Shown: positions 35,807 to 45,629 of the stretch, piece by piece
Numbering within the stretch: the first letter of the stretch is position 1
Layout: each line of letters opens with the position of its first letter
Assembly (NCBI GenBank): GCA_934218695.1
Contig: CAKQDA010000001.1
Coordinates: forward strand, 124,001 to 188,000
DNA length: 64,000 bases
DNA from: an uncultured Succinivibrio sp.
Lineage (GTDB): Bacteria; Pseudomonadota; Gammaproteobacteria; Enterobacterales; Succinivibrionaceae
Direction of reading: 5' to 3'
The notes under the pieces: model-generated
Told to the model about the DNA's origin: nothing
What the model saw: only the letters and a program-made list of their open reading frames with translations
Databases searched by the model: none
Program-made: the position numbers and the translations under genes

Positions 35807-35832
35807 TTCTATTCCTGAGCTTAATACATCAC
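35807..35832 (+). terminator. Hairpin after rpiA
   Basis: A perfect 10-bp stem AAGCTCAGGA / TCCTGAGCTT with a six-base loop. The following bases (AATACATC) are not T-rich, so it is either a weak intrinsic terminator or an RNA-protecting stem. Confidence 0.55.
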
Positions 35833-35993
35833 CTTTGCAGACAATATTTATCCTCTCCATTTTATGATTAGAGCTTAAGAAATTAAGTTATCTCTAATTA
35901 TATACTTGTTTTAGGCGTGTCTTTTCAGGATTACAAAATTACTGCCTAATACAACGATTTCAGCAAACTTATCAATAACAATAGAATATACGT

Positions 35994-36194
35994 GATAAGA
36001 CCTCTATTATCTGTAATTTTGCAGTGGATAATGGACCATTTTTCGTATCCAGCCCAAGACGCCTTGGAAAGTCAACACTAATCAATACACTGGTGGTACC
36101 TGTAGCACTGGTTTTATTAAACATCATCAGGACAAAAGACATTAATGAAGCTCCTGTCTGTAAAATTGTAGCTTTGGAAAAAACAGATGTTTAA
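35994..36194 (+). pseudogene. Remnant of a third AAA-ATPase-like gene
   Basis: A short frame reads DKTSIICNFAVDNGPFFVSSPRRLGKSTLINTL in two recognisable pieces: DKTS and PRRLGKSTLINTL correspond to VDKTSYLK and RPRRFGKTVFMSTL in the intact gene at 28877. Upstream codons in this frame run into stops and no start exists. Downstream of the P-loop the similarity fades, and the frame ends at TAA 36192. It is much more decayed than the copy at 21104. The rest of the 35.8-36.5 kb gap shows no gene. Confidence 0.62.
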
Positions 36195-36516
36195 GCGAAA
36201 ATAATACTTAATATTTCTACAGTGTATGTATTTATAATTATTTAAATTATAAGAAAAAAGTAAATACAACTGTTAAATGTGAATTGCGAATTAACTGTAT
36301 GTTTTATATAAATATTTTTAATTCCACTGCCAGGAAGATAACATTTTCTCTTTTTCTTTATTTGTAACTGCATCTGTCCTGATAATTAAAAATATCCAGG
36401 AAACAGTGAGTAATATCAATTCTTTTATTCTGCTTTTGGTTAAATTCTTGAAATAAAGACAGGAAAAAGGCACAATCTACTTATATGTTTACATTGTTTT
36501 ACACTTGAAACAAAAG

Positions 36517-36533
36517 TTGGCACAAAACTTGAA
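36517..36533 (+). promoter_or_regulatory. Sigma-54-like promoter upstream of fliE
   Basis: TTGGCACAAAACTTGAA fits the -24/-12 pattern: a TGGCAC -24 box, then ten bases after GG a GA dinucleotide where consensus is GC. It is 56 bases before the fliE start. Polar flagellar middle genes are usually sigma-54 dependent, which supports it despite the -12 mismatch. Confidence 0.6.
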
Positions 36534-36588
36534 ATATATACCTCAGTAAGAGATTAATCTGTCTGAATTTTGACAGTTAGAGGTAGAT

Positions 36589-37011
36589 ATGAGTATGTCA
36601 GTAAATGGTTTAGGTGCAACATCAATGTTAGCTCAGCTTCAGAAGATGCAGCAGCAAATGCGCACTTTAAGCATGGCATCAGCTGATAACCAGATGTTAA
36701 ATCAGAATGTTAGCAACACACCCGTATTTAATCAGGGGGAAGTCAGCAAGCCTTCAGGGGCGGCTCCTGTAGAGCAGACTGATAACGTCGGGGCATTTGC
36801 AAACATGCTCCATGAAGCATTTGAAACAGTTAATAATTTACAGAACGATTCAAGCAATAAACAGACTCGTTTTGATCTGGGTGACAGAACTATGACACTA
36901 TCAGATGTTATGCTCGCATCCCAGAAAGCTAGTATCTCTTTTGACGCAACCCTTCAGGTTCGTAACAAAATGATTGAAGCTTATAAAACAATTTCTCAGA
37001 TGCAGATCTAG
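36589..37011 (+). CDS. fliE: Flagellar hook-basal body protein FliE
   Basis: A 140-residue protein joining the MS ring to the proximal rod. The C-terminal 80 residues carry the family pattern: FANMLHEAFETVNNLQNDS, GDRTMTLSDVMLASQKASISFDATLQVRNKMIEAYKTI and the final MQI. The N-terminal half is Met/Gln-rich and longer than in E. coli (104 residues). It starts the fliEFGHIJ operon behind a sigma-54-like element. Confidence 0.95.
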   Translation: MSMSVNGLGATSMLAQLQKMQQQMRTLSMASADNQMLNQNVSNTPVFNQGEVSKPSGAAPVEQTDNVGAFANMLHEAFETVNNLQNDSSNKQTRFDLGDRTMTLSDVMLASQKASISFDATLQVRNKMIEAYKTISQMQI

Positions 37012-37045
37012 TTTATTCTGCATCCTTTTATGGTGAGGATAAAAA

Positions 37046-38893
37046 ATGGCAGACAATGGTTTTCCTGTGGCTCAGGGTGGTCAGGAGCACGATAGTTCAT
37101 CTGCTCTTGCTACTACCGACGGCAGTCAGTCAAAAGATCTTGTAGCACAGAATACTGAGTCTATGTCAGAATCAGGCTCTGATGATGCGGACAGTTCTGA
37201 ATCATCTGGGATCAGAGGCTTCTTTAAAGATGGTGAGATGCTTCACCGTCTAATCATTTTAGGTTTTCTGGTAATTTTTGTTGCAGCAATTATCTTTGCT
37301 GTCATCAGTTTTTCCTCATCAGGTAAAACTCCGGATTCTGAGCGAAGATTAGGTCAGTATTCAGCTCAAGATATTGGCAGTGTACTCGATTTTCTGGAAA
37401 ATGAGGGCTATAAGTACAGATTATCCGGTAATACTATTTCAGTAGATGTAAATGAATACAACGAAATCACTGAAAAAATGCTTCGCAAGGGAATTGCACT
37501 TCCTCAGGAAAAAACAGATGAAGGTGATCAGATCATCATGTCTGATACCGGATTTGGCGTCTCTCAGAGAATGGAAAATGAGAGGATCAAGCATAATCGT
37601 GAGGTTCAGCTGGCACGTGCCATTGAAAGAATTGACGGTGTACAGCATGCAACAGTTCTTCTGGCTATTCCAAAGGAAAATGTTTTTGCCAGAGAAAAGA
37701 GCAGACCAAGTGCTGCTGTTGTCGTAACTTTAAAGCAGAACGCATATTTGACTCCTGAGAACGTAAACTCAATTCGTTTTTTAGTATCGTCATCAGTTCA
37801 TAATCTGATGAGTAAGGATGTGTCTGTAACAGATCAGCAGGGCAGACAGCTGTCAGCAGAGATCAAGACAGACACTGCTGAAAGCAAGCTGCAACGTGAA
37901 TTTGAAATTCGCACCATGCGTGAGGCTCAGTATCGTGACAAGCTCGATACCATCCTCGCTCCAATGTTAGGACTTGGAAATTATTCATCTGAAGTTGATG
38001 TAACACTCGATACCACTGTCCAGGAAGAAACCTCACAGTTATATAATCCTGATTCACAGGCTGTCCGTTCTGAGACATTAAAGGAACAGTCAGGTAATGA
38101 TGAAAAAACAAATCCATACGGTGTTCCTGGCTCGCTGTCAAACCAGCCTCCAGCAAATGCCTCTATTCCTCAGCAGTTAAAGAATGGAACTGCAAATGCC
38201 TCCACTGCAAGTGATAACAGAAAGGAAAGTCGAGAGGCTGTAAGAAACTATGAGGTTGACACCACACTTCGTCATACTGTAAGACCTTCAAATGTAGTAC
38301 AGAGACTGACTGTGTCAGTTGCTGTTGATTATGTAAAGCAGCTAGATAAAGACGGTAACATCAGCTATGTGCCACGTTCACAGGAAGATCTTGATAAAAT
38401 TGCCGATCTGGTTCGAGGTGGTCTTGGTCTGAATGAAAGTCGCGGTGATTTTGTAAAGGTAGAAACCGTTTCATTCCCTCATGGAGATATCAGGCCTCCT
38501 GTTCCTTGGTACGAGCAGGAGTTCTTCTACCGTCTTGTACGAATCGGCGGTTCAATTATCATTGTGCTGATCGTAATCATTTTTATCATTCGTCCTCTGC
38601 TCAACAAGCTGCTGCATAAGGATGAGGATGAACTCAATCCTGAAGTCGATCAGGACGAGCTGGATTCCCAGTCAGCTCTTGATGGTTATGATGATTTCAA
38701 TCTAATTGCCAAAAACAAGGAACTGGCAGATCAGGTTTACACTATCAATCATGAAGGCGGAATTGAGCTTCCTAACTTGCATAAGGAAGCTGATCTGCTC
38801 AAGGCTGTTCGTACTCTTGCCTCTAATGAACCACAGCTTACAGCCGAGGTTATCAAGGATTGGCTTGAAGAAGATTTTAAAGAAAAGGCTTAG
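37046..38893 (+). CDS. fliF: Flagellar MS-ring protein FliF
   Basis: A 615-residue ring protein that founds the flagellar basal body in the inner membrane. Two membrane helices lie at about residues 68-90 and 500-520. YscJ-type ring-building domains follow the first, with MSDTGFGVSQRMENERIKHNREVQLARAI and AIPKENVFAREK as signatures. The C-terminal cytoplasmic tail (ANEPQLTAEVIKDWL-type ending) binds FliG. Both N- and C-terminal tails are Ser/Asp-rich. It is 34 bases after fliE. Confidence 0.97.
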   Translation: MADNGFPVAQGGQEHDSSSALATTDGSQSKDLVAQNTESMSESGSDDADSSESSGIRGFFKDGEMLHRLIILGFLVIFVAAIIFAVISFSSSGKTPDSERRLGQYSAQDIGSVLDFLENEGYKYRLSGNTISVDVNEYNEITEKMLRKGIALPQEKTDEGDQIIMSDTGFGVSQRMENERIKHNREVQLARAIERIDGVQHATVLLAIPKENVFAREKSRPSAAVVVTLKQNAYLTPENVNSIRFLVSSSVHNLMSKDVSVTDQQGRQLSAEIKTDTAESKLQREFEIRTMREAQYRDKLDTILAPMLGLGNYSSEVDVTLDTTVQEETSQLYNPDSQAVRSETLKEQSGNDEKTNPYGVPGSLSNQPPANASIPQQLKNGTANASTASDNRKESREAVRNYEVDTTLRHTVRPSNVVQRLTVSVAVDYVKQLDKDGNISYVPRSQEDLDKIADLVRGGLGLNESRGDFVKVETVSFPHGDIRPPVPWYEQEFFYRLVRIGGSIIIVLIVIIFIIRPLLNKLLHKDEDELNPEVDQDELDSQSALDGYDDFNLIAKNKELADQVYTINHEGGIELPNLHKEADLLKAVRTLASNEPQLTAEVIKDWLEEDFKEKA

Positions 38894-38902
38894 GAGTTAT
38901 AA

Positions 38903-40012
38903 ATGTCAGATAACGCTCCATCATTACCTCAGACCACCGACGCTGGTGGTGCAGTAAGTACGGCTGTATCTAATAATGCTGTACTGGAACTTACAGAGGA
39001 TGAAAAATCTGCCTTAGAGAATATGTCCGGCATGGATAAGGCCGTACTGCTGATGTTATCTCTCTCTGAGGAAGATGCTGCACAGATTTTTAAAAACCTG
39101 GAACCAAAACAGGTGCAGAAACTTGGTATCAGAATGTCAGAGATGTCAGCATTCTCTCAGGATCAGGTAAATGCCGTTCACAAGTCCTTCCTCAAGGATG
39201 TTACCAAACATTCAAATCTGGGACTTGGCAATTCTGATTTCGTAAGACATGCACTTGTTGCAGCTTTAGGTTCTGAGAAAGCAAACAACCTTATCGAACA
39301 GATTTCACTGGGTACAGGATCCCGTGGTCTTGATTCTCTAAAATGGATGGATGCCCGTCAGGTTGCCACCATTATTCAGCATGAGCATCCTCAGATTCAG
39401 ACAATTGTTTTATCTTACCTGGAGCCTGAGCAGTCAGCTGAAATTTTAGCTCAGTTCCCGGAGGCTGTTCGTCTTGACTTGATCATGCGTATTGCAACCT
39501 TAGAGGAAGTTCAGCCAGCAGCTTTACAGGAATTAAACGAAATCATGGAGAAGCAGTTTGCAGGTGCTGCAGGTTCACAGTCAGCCAAAATTGGTGGCCT
39601 GAAGAGTGCTGCTGATATTATGAACTACTTAGACAGCTCAACTGAGACTCAGCTGATGAATGCCATTCAGTCTCAGGATAAGGAAATCGGCAATCAGATC
39701 CAGGATCTTATGTTCGTATTCGAGAATCTCGGAGCAGTGGATGATCGTTCCATTCAGACACTGCTGCGTGATGTGCCTAGTGATGTCCTGCAGAAGGCTT
39801 TAAAGGGTGCAGACGATACTCTAAAGGAGAAGTTCTTCAAGAACATGTCTTCACGTGCATCTGCCTCGTTAAAGGAAGATCTAGCATCTATGGGGCCTAC
39901 CAAGCTTTCGGATGTTGAGGCTGCACAGAAGGAGATCCTTACCATTGCAAGAAAACTGGCAGATTCTGGAGCTATTATGCTCAATCGTGGCGGTGGTGGC
40001 GACTTCGTATAG
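38903..40012 (+). CDS. fliG: Flagellar motor switch protein FliG
   Basis: A 369-residue C-ring protein that contacts FliF, FliM and the stators. The N-terminal domain begins at MSGMDKAVLLMLSLSEEDAAQIFKNL after a 40-residue polar lead. EHPQIQTIVLSYLEPEQSAEIL is the middle-domain EHPQ motif. The C-terminal torque region LMFVFENLGAVDDRSIQTLLRDV contains the conserved charged residues. It is 9 bases after fliF, so coupled. Confidence 0.97.
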   Translation: MSDNAPSLPQTTDAGGAVSTAVSNNAVLELTEDEKSALENMSGMDKAVLLMLSLSEEDAAQIFKNLEPKQVQKLGIRMSEMSAFSQDQVNAVHKSFLKDVTKHSNLGLGNSDFVRHALVAALGSEKANNLIEQISLGTGSRGLDSLKWMDARQVATIIQHEHPQIQTIVLSYLEPEQSAEILAQFPEAVRLDLIMRIATLEEVQPAALQELNEIMEKQFAGAAGSQSAKIGGLKSAADIMNYLDSSTETQLMNAIQSQDKEIGNQIQDLMFVFENLGAVDDRSIQTLLRDVPSDVLQKALKGADDTLKEKFFKNMSSRASASLKEDLASMGPTKLSDVEAAQKEILTIARKLADSGAIMLNRGGGGDFV

Positions 40013-40090
40013 TAACGAGTCACAAATCTGTAGAGCCTGACTGTGTTGCAGAAAGGCTGTTGCTTACTGTAGAAGAGATGAATTTCAGTC

Positions 40091-41356
40091 ATGGATGACT
40101 TTTTAAAGACAGTACAAGACGCTAAAGGCGATAATTTTGTTATTGCAGAAGAGACCGATCCTTATGTTCATTCTAAGATCGATGTTAGATATAACAGAAA
40201 AGTTACAACTGTCACCTCTGCAAAAAAAGTAACAGATTATAAAGTAAAGCAGTGGCCAACTTTATCAGATGATGAAAATAAAGCCACTAATGCTCTGGGT
40301 ATCAGTATCAGTACTTTAGAACGCAGACGCAGACAGCTTGAGATAGAAAGAATTGCCAGAGAACAGCAGGCGGAAAAGCAGGCAATTGAAGAGGCAAACT
40401 CTATCCTGGATGAGGAGCTTGATGGAGCTCAGTCAGAAAATAAAACTCCACTGGTAACTGTTGAGGAATTGGACAGGATCAGAAATGATGCCTATGAGGA
40501 AGGTCTTTCACAGGGACGCGATGACGGTTATAAACAGGGACTTGAACAAGGACTTGCTCAAGGTCAGAAACAGGGCTATGACAAAGGCTTTGAGGAAGGT
40601 CAGAAAAAAGGTTATGACTCAGGATTTGCTCAGGGCAATGAGGATGGTTTTGTCAAAGGTCATAATGAGGGGCTTGAGTCAGGCCAGCAGGTGGTTTTAG
40701 AGCAGTCAGAAAGATTCAGATATCTGTCCGACTGTCTTGCAAATCCTTTAAGAGAGGTTGACCGTGATGTTACAGATGAACTTGCCTACATAGTATCACG
40801 TCTTGTTAAAGTTATTACCTGCAGGGAAATTGAGAGAAACGCTCCATTTTTACAAAAATCCATTGAAAAGGCCGTATCTATCCTGCCAAACGCCCAGAAA
40901 GGTGCAGAAATCTATTTAAATCCTGAGGATCTTTCAGTTGTAGAAACGACATTCGGTCGTGAATACATCAAATCTCAAAAGTGGGATTTGAAAGAGGATC
41001 CTTCTGTTAGTGTAGGTGACATCAAAGTTACAAATTCCCAGTCTGAAATTAACTGGAAACTCAATGACAGAATTGATGCTCTGTTACAGGACTTTTTAAG
41101 CAGTGTTTATCCCTGTGTGGATAAGGCCTTAAGAGAGCCTGTAGAAGGTTGCCCCGACTATGATGAAACTCCTAAAAAGCCTGTAGCTCCAAGAGTGTTG
41201 TCTGATATTGTACCAACATTTGTTGAAAATGGTGATAAGGCAGTATCTTCAGAAGAAATTCACTCTCCTGATGAAAATATTCAGAATACTGTTTTAGATC
41301 AGGAGCCAGAAGCTACACCTCTGACTGAAAAGCCAGATGTTCTACCTGAGTCCTGA
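40091..41356 (+). CDS. fliH: Flagellar export ATPase regulator FliH
   Basis: A 421-residue peripheral stalk protein that binds FliI and FliN and controls export ATPase activity. The most striking part is residues 138-198, where sixteen glycines stand in perfect four-residue register, fifteen consecutive GxxxG repeats within a Gln/Asp/Lys/Glu-rich helix. The conserved C-terminal domain (about 210-350) has the FliH/HrpE pattern. N- and C-terminal extensions are acidic and make it about twice the size of the E. coli protein. It lies between fliG and fliI as usual. Confidence 0.92.
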   Translation: MDDFLKTVQDAKGDNFVIAEETDPYVHSKIDVRYNRKVTTVTSAKKVTDYKVKQWPTLSDDENKATNALGISISTLERRRRQLEIERIAREQQAEKQAIEEANSILDEELDGAQSENKTPLVTVEELDRIRNDAYEEGLSQGRDDGYKQGLEQGLAQGQKQGYDKGFEEGQKKGYDSGFAQGNEDGFVKGHNEGLESGQQVVLEQSERFRYLSDCLANPLREVDRDVTDELAYIVSRLVKVITCREIERNAPFLQKSIEKAVSILPNAQKGAEIYLNPEDLSVVETTFGREYIKSQKWDLKEDPSVSVGDIKVTNSQSEINWKLNDRIDALLQDFLSSVYPCVDKALREPVEGCPDYDETPKKPVAPRVLSDIVPTFVENGDKAVSSEEIHSPDENIQNTVLDQEPEATPLTEKPDVLPES

Positions 41357-41369
41357 AAGGAATTGAGTC

Positions 41370-42842
41370 ATGAATAACCTTTTATCAAGACTGCAGTCAG
41401 TAAAACTTCCTGACACACAGAGTGAGCCTGTTCTTTCAGGGCGTCTTACCAGAGTAGTAGGTCTTACTCTCGAAGCTGTAGGCATTAAGGTGCCTTTAGG
41501 TCAGCGCTGCAGAATTGATACTGCCTCAGGACCTATGACTGCCGAGGTTGTAGGATTCTCCGGTGGAACCACCTTTCTGATGCCAACAACCGAGATCACC
41601 GATGTACAGAACGGTGATCTGGTGACTCCTGTAAGCAGTGCCGACAGTTACCCGTACGGTTTGCACCTTTTAGGCAGAGTTGTCGACGGTATAGGCAATC
41701 CTATTGATGGCAAAGGACCTCTGATTTCAAAAGATTCATCCTGCTGGCATGCAAAAAAGCTTAATCCTATGGCTCGCCGTCCCATCAAGCAGCCTCTTGA
41801 TGTCGGAGTTAAAGCCATTAATGCGCTTTTAACTATCGGACAGGGGCAGCGTATCGGTCTGTTTGCAGGTTCCGGTGTAGGTAAATCCGTACTACTTGGT
41901 ATGATGACCCGAGGCACAACTGCTGACATTGTTGTGGTAGGTCTGATAGGAGAGCGTGGACGTGAGGTTAAAGAGTTCATTGATGACATTTTAGGCGAAG
42001 AGGGCAGAGCACGTTCTGTGGTAATTGCAGCTCCTGCTGATGCCTCTCCTCTAATGCGTCTTAAAGGTTGTGAAACAACACTGTCTATTGCCGAGTACTT
42101 TAGAGATCAGGGCTATAACGTACTTTTAATGATAGATTCATTAACCCGTTATGCCATGGCTCAGCGTGAGATTGCACTTGCAGTAGGTGAACCTCCTGCA
42201 ACTAAAGGTTATCCTCCTTCAGTATTTGCTAGACTGCCTGCCCTGGTTGAAAGAGCCGGTAACGGTGGTGAGGGGCAGGGCTCCATCACAGCGTTCTTTA
42301 CAGTTTTAGTAGAGGGCGACGATCTGCAGGATCCTATCGCTGACTCTGCCAGAGCCATTCTTGATGGTCATATTGTTCTGTCAAGACAGCTTGCCGACTC
42401 AGGACACTTTCCTGCTATTGATGTTGAAAAATCAGTAAGCCGTGTTATGCCTGCTGTAGTGAGTGCCGAGCACATGGTTATGGCAAGAACCATAAGACAG
42501 TGTCTTGCACAGTATACTCAGAGCCGTGAGCTTATTCAGATCGGTGCCTATCAAAAAGGCTCTGATCCTAAAGTGGATCAGGCAATTATGATTAAACCCT
42601 ATATTGATGAGTTTACAGTACAGGGAATGAAAGATATCGTACCTTTCAAACAGTCATTGGATGGATTAAAACAGCTCTCCATGCTTCTGATAAATGATGC
42701 TCAGAACAGGGTTGATGCCATGCAGTCAAATGCTCAGGCGCAGAGACCTGCTAGTGGGGCGGCTCTTAGGACAACTGGTGGAGCGTCAGGAGCAACTTTA
42801 AAACCGTCAAAGGTACAGATAACTAATAACTTTAAAGGTTAG
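41370..42842 (+). CDS. fliI: Flagellum-specific ATP synthase FliI
   Basis: A 490-residue F1-beta-like ATPase driving flagellar protein export. Walker A is [11 protein letters not shown] (about 169-179), [13 protein letters not shown] follows, and Walker B is [39 protein letters not shown] is the family signature. The C-terminus has a 40-residue Ala/Gly/Ser-rich tail not seen in short homologues. It starts 13 bases after fliH. Confidence 0.97.
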   Translation: MNNLLSRLQSVKLPDTQSEPVLSGRLTRVVGLTLEAVGIKVPLGQRCRIDTASGPMTAEVVGFSGGTTFLMPTTEITDVQNGDLVTPVSSADSYPYGLHLLGRVVDGIGNPIDGKGPLISKDSSCWHAKKLNPMARRPIKQPLDVGVKAINALLTIGQGQRIGLFAGSGVGKSVLLGMMTRGTTADIVVVGLIGERGREVKEFIDDILGEEGRARSVVIAAPADASPLMRLKGCETTLSIAEYFRDQGYNVLLMIDSLTRYAMAQREIALAVGEPPATKGYPPSVFARLPALVERAGNGGEGQGSITAFFTVLVEGDDLQDPIADSARAILDGHIVLSRQLADSGHFPAIDVEKSVSRVMPAVVSAEHMVMARTIRQCLAQYTQSRELIQIGAYQKGSDPKVDQAIMIKPYIDEFTVQGMKDIVPFKQSLDGLKQLSMLLINDAQNRVDAMQSNAQAQRPASGAALRTTGGASGATLKPSKVQITNNFKG

Positions 42843-42911
42843 TACGGTTTTAAAATTCTGATTTATGTTTTCTGTATAAGTTATTAATGGCAAATGTTCA
42901 CAGGATAGATC

Positions 42912-43370
42912 ATGAGTGGTGATAAAGCTCTGTTGCTGGTTCTTGATTTAAGAAAGAAGGAGGAAGACAGAGCTCTTGAAATGTGGACTGATGCTAAAAA
43001 TGCTGTGGTGAATTTTGAGCGTCAGATAGAGCAGCTAAAACAGTTTGAAAAGATCTATGAAAACGAAATGACTGTAAAGTCAAAAAACGGTCTGGATATG
43101 AACATGTATATGTCATATCAGCAGTTTTTATCAAAACTCGACAAGATCAAAATCCGTCAGGAAGCAGGACTCATTCAGTTGCAGAACCAGGAAGAGCGTG
43201 CAAAACAGAATTATCTGGATAAACAGAAAAGAAGAAAAATCATTGAGTCACTGCTTGAAAAGCATAAGCAGGAGCGACTGTTAAAAGAGGCTAAGGCAGA
43301 ACAGAAGCTGACTGATGATATTGTAAGTTCAAAACAGGCCCGTCTGTTAATGGACAGAGATAAAAACTAG
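42912..43370 (+). CDS. fliJ: Flagellar export chaperone FliJ
   Basis: A 152-residue, almost wholly helical coiled-coil protein with a high Lys/Glu/Gln content, matching the FliJ fold that sits in the FliI hexamer like the gamma subunit of F1. Sequence conservation in the family is low, so the call leans on size, coiled-coil character and position directly after fliI. It closes the first fli operon. Confidence 0.88.
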   Translation: MSGDKALLLVLDLRKKEEDRALEMWTDAKNAVVNFERQIEQLKQFEKIYENEMTVKSKNGLDMNMYMSYQQFLSKLDKIKIRQEAGLIQLQNQEERAKQNYLDKQKRRKIIESLLEKHKQERLLKEAKAEQKLTDDIVSSKQARLLMDRDKN

Positions 43371-43770
43371 CAGTCAAAAATCTTCCTGTAAGAGCACATC
43401 CTGTTCTGGGACAGGAAATCCTTTCATAAGAAAACCATATCTTAACCATATCTGAACACAATGCTTAAATCAGCCTTTTTCTTTCTCAATTCTATTTAAT
43501 TTTTGCATAATTTTTGAGCATTTGATCATCTATCCGTTGGCGACTCTGTTTCCTTTATCAATGCTGCACAGTCAGGTATTTTTATAACAGAGAGCCATTT
43601 CTGAATTTCTATTCCACACTGCAGATGTTCAGTTATCAATTAAAGTTGGCAGAGAATTTGCATTTACAAGTTTATATAAAGACAAATTTCTTTATGAAAA
43701 AAAATATGTTAACTAACTAATTGAAATATAAATAAAAGAATACAACTGTCTTGTAAAGAGAGGATGTGCA
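43371..43770. other. Intergenic region between fliJ and fliK
   Basis: 400 bases. A small stem (TCCTGT/ACAGGA, near 43399-43416) follows fliJ and could be a weak terminator. A sigma-54-type promoter lies at 43646-43663. The rest is AT-rich with no gene recognised. Confidence 0.6.
43646..43663 (+). promoter_or_regulatory. Sigma-54-type promoter upstream of fliK
   Basis: TTGGCAGAGAATTTGCAT shows the full -24 GG and -12 GC dinucleotides with exactly ten bases between, and the flanking TTGGCA/TTTGCA context of sigma-54 promoters. It lies about 108 bases before the fliK start and would drive fliK to fliR. Confidence 0.75.
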
Positions 43771-45573
43771 ATGCAAAACATCGGCAATACATATCAAACC
43801 ATTAAAAACAATGTTGCCTCAAATGGCAATATCAGTTCAGCCGTATCTAAAAATAATGCTGCTGACTTTTCAGATCTGCTAAGCAGTATCAGTAAAAACA
43901 GTTCGCTGTCTGCTTTGGGGAATACAAAGAACTCTGTACGATCTGATAAAAAAGTAAATACAGTTTCATCTTCTGACAGAAGATCTGAAAATCTGTCTAA
44001 ATCATCAAAAGCACCTGAACGTGACATGAATACTGTAAAGGAGATGCCAGACAGTGTTGAGAAGGACAGATCTGATTCTGCTCCTGATGCGGATGTAAAA
44101 TCAGCTGGTGTGAAACCTGAAGATAAAGAGATGGCACTGACAGACAGTACTGAAATTATCATGAACAGCACTGATCTGTTTTCTGATGCTGACTGTTTAA
44201 AATCAGATGTTATCTCTTTAAATCAGAAAATTGAACTTGTAGATAAAATTGTACAGAGAAGCTCTGATTTTATTAAATCAGATGCAGCTCAATCTGAAGC
44301 TCTTAAGAGCTCACTTTTGAATCTTTCAAATGAAGAGTTAACAGCTCTTGAGAAATCAGATGATGTCACCCTGAATGAATTTGTAAATAAGGCTGTATCT
44401 TCAGCTTTTCAGACCGATCCAGATGTTGCAAAAGACTTTTTAAAAGCAGGAGCACTTAAAGATGCTGATATTGCAAAAGGCACCTTAAATTCATCCTTTC
44501 AGTCAGACCCGGTTAAATCATCTTCAGATGATGAACCCCTTGATTCATGGTTTAATGATCTTTTAGGGGATGCACAAGTTGAAGATGTAAAGATTACTGC
44601 AGGTAAAAGTGAAAGTTCAGACTTTGGTGCTGAAGACTTTGATCTTATAGAGAAGAGTCTGAAACTTACCAAAACTCTTGATGAAAGCCTTGCAAAGGCA
44701 GATGTAAAGAGCAAAATCGATGCTATTATGGATTCAAAGGCTGATGCTCATGAAAACACTCTGCAAAAATCCTTAGAACTGCTAAAAGGAATGGCTCAGG
44801 GAAAGACTGGCTCATCTGCAAATGCACCGGAGATTACATCCTACAGGTCTGATTTAAATGCAACTTCAGAACAGAAAATAGGAACTAACGGATTTTTGAG
44901 CTTGGAGCAGGCTATAAAGTCAGCAGTTGAAGGCTCAGTTTCATCCATGTCATCAGATTTGTCTCAGGACAGTGGTTTTCAGGGAAATCAGAATCAGTCT
45001 TTCCAGAGCATGCTGCAGCAGAGTGCATCCACTAACAAGGAAAACACTCAGACCCTGATTTCAAAACAGTTTGATTTGCTGAGTATGTCATCGAGCCTTA
45101 AGCAGAACGCACAGGCTTTAACTGAAAAGGTAATGCAGATGGCATCAAAGAACCTTAAGACAATGGATTTGACCTTAAATCCTGAAGGTCTTGGCAGAAT
45201 GAAGATTTCTCTTGATGTAGGCGGTGCTGATGATGTCACTAGAATTTCCATTTCAGCAAGTTCACCTGCCACTAGAGCTTTAGTTGAACAGGGAATGGAT
45301 GTTTTAAGGCAGACCTTAAGAGATAATGATATCAGTGCACAGGCTGAAGTAACCGAATATGAGGATAACTCCTCAAATCAGAATGGAAATTCACAGCAGG
45401 AAACTGCAGATAGGAACGGTCATTCTCAAAACGGTCATGAAGAGCAGTCGCATGATGATCTGAATTACGGCACATTCTTTGCTTCAGATGAACATAAGAA
45501 CAATGTGTCAGAAAATGATACAGAAAATCTAATAAACTCACAAAATGGTGATTCTGTAAGCTATTTTGCGTAA
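43771..45573 (+). CDS. fliK: Flagellar hook-length control protein FliK
   Basis: A 600-residue secreted ruler/switch protein. The N-terminal 440 residues are low-complexity and Ser/Asp/Lys-rich, as expected for the ruler. The conserved C-terminal domain (about 445-545) contains LKTMDLTLNPEGLGRMKISLDVGG and SPATRALVEQGMDVLRQTLRDNDI, the FliK signature that switches export specificity. The tail is Asn/Gln/Glu-rich. It leads the second fli operon. Confidence 0.93.
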   Translation: MQNIGNTYQTIKNNVASNGNISSAVSKNNAADFSDLLSSISKNSSLSALGNTKNSVRSDKKVNTVSSSDRRSENLSKSSKAPERDMNTVKEMPDSVEKDRSDSAPDADVKSAGVKPEDKEMALTDSTEIIMNSTDLFSDADCLKSDVISLNQKIELVDKIVQRSSDFIKSDAAQSEALKSSLLNLSNEELTALEKSDDVTLNEFVNKAVSSAFQTDPDVAKDFLKAGALKDADIAKGTLNSSFQSDPVKSSSDDEPLDSWFNDLLGDAQVEDVKITAGKSESSDFGAEDFDLIEKSLKLTKTLDESLAKADVKSKIDAIMDSKADAHENTLQKSLELLKGMAQGKTGSSANAPEITSYRSDLNATSEQKIGTNGFLSLEQAIKSAVEGSVSSMSSDLSQDSGFQGNQNQSFQSMLQQSASTNKENTQTLISKQFDLLSMSSSLKQNAQALTEKVMQMASKNLKTMDLTLNPEGLGRMKISLDVGGADDVTRISISASSPATRALVEQGMDVLRQTLRDNDISAQAEVTEYEDNSSNQNGNSQQETADRNGHSQNGHEEQSHDDLNYGTFFASDEHKNNVSENDTENLINSQNGDSVSYFA

Positions 45574-45629
45574 AAATCAAGAGATTATTTAATTCTCTGT
45601 GCCATAATATAAAGAATTAGGAGAGAGTT

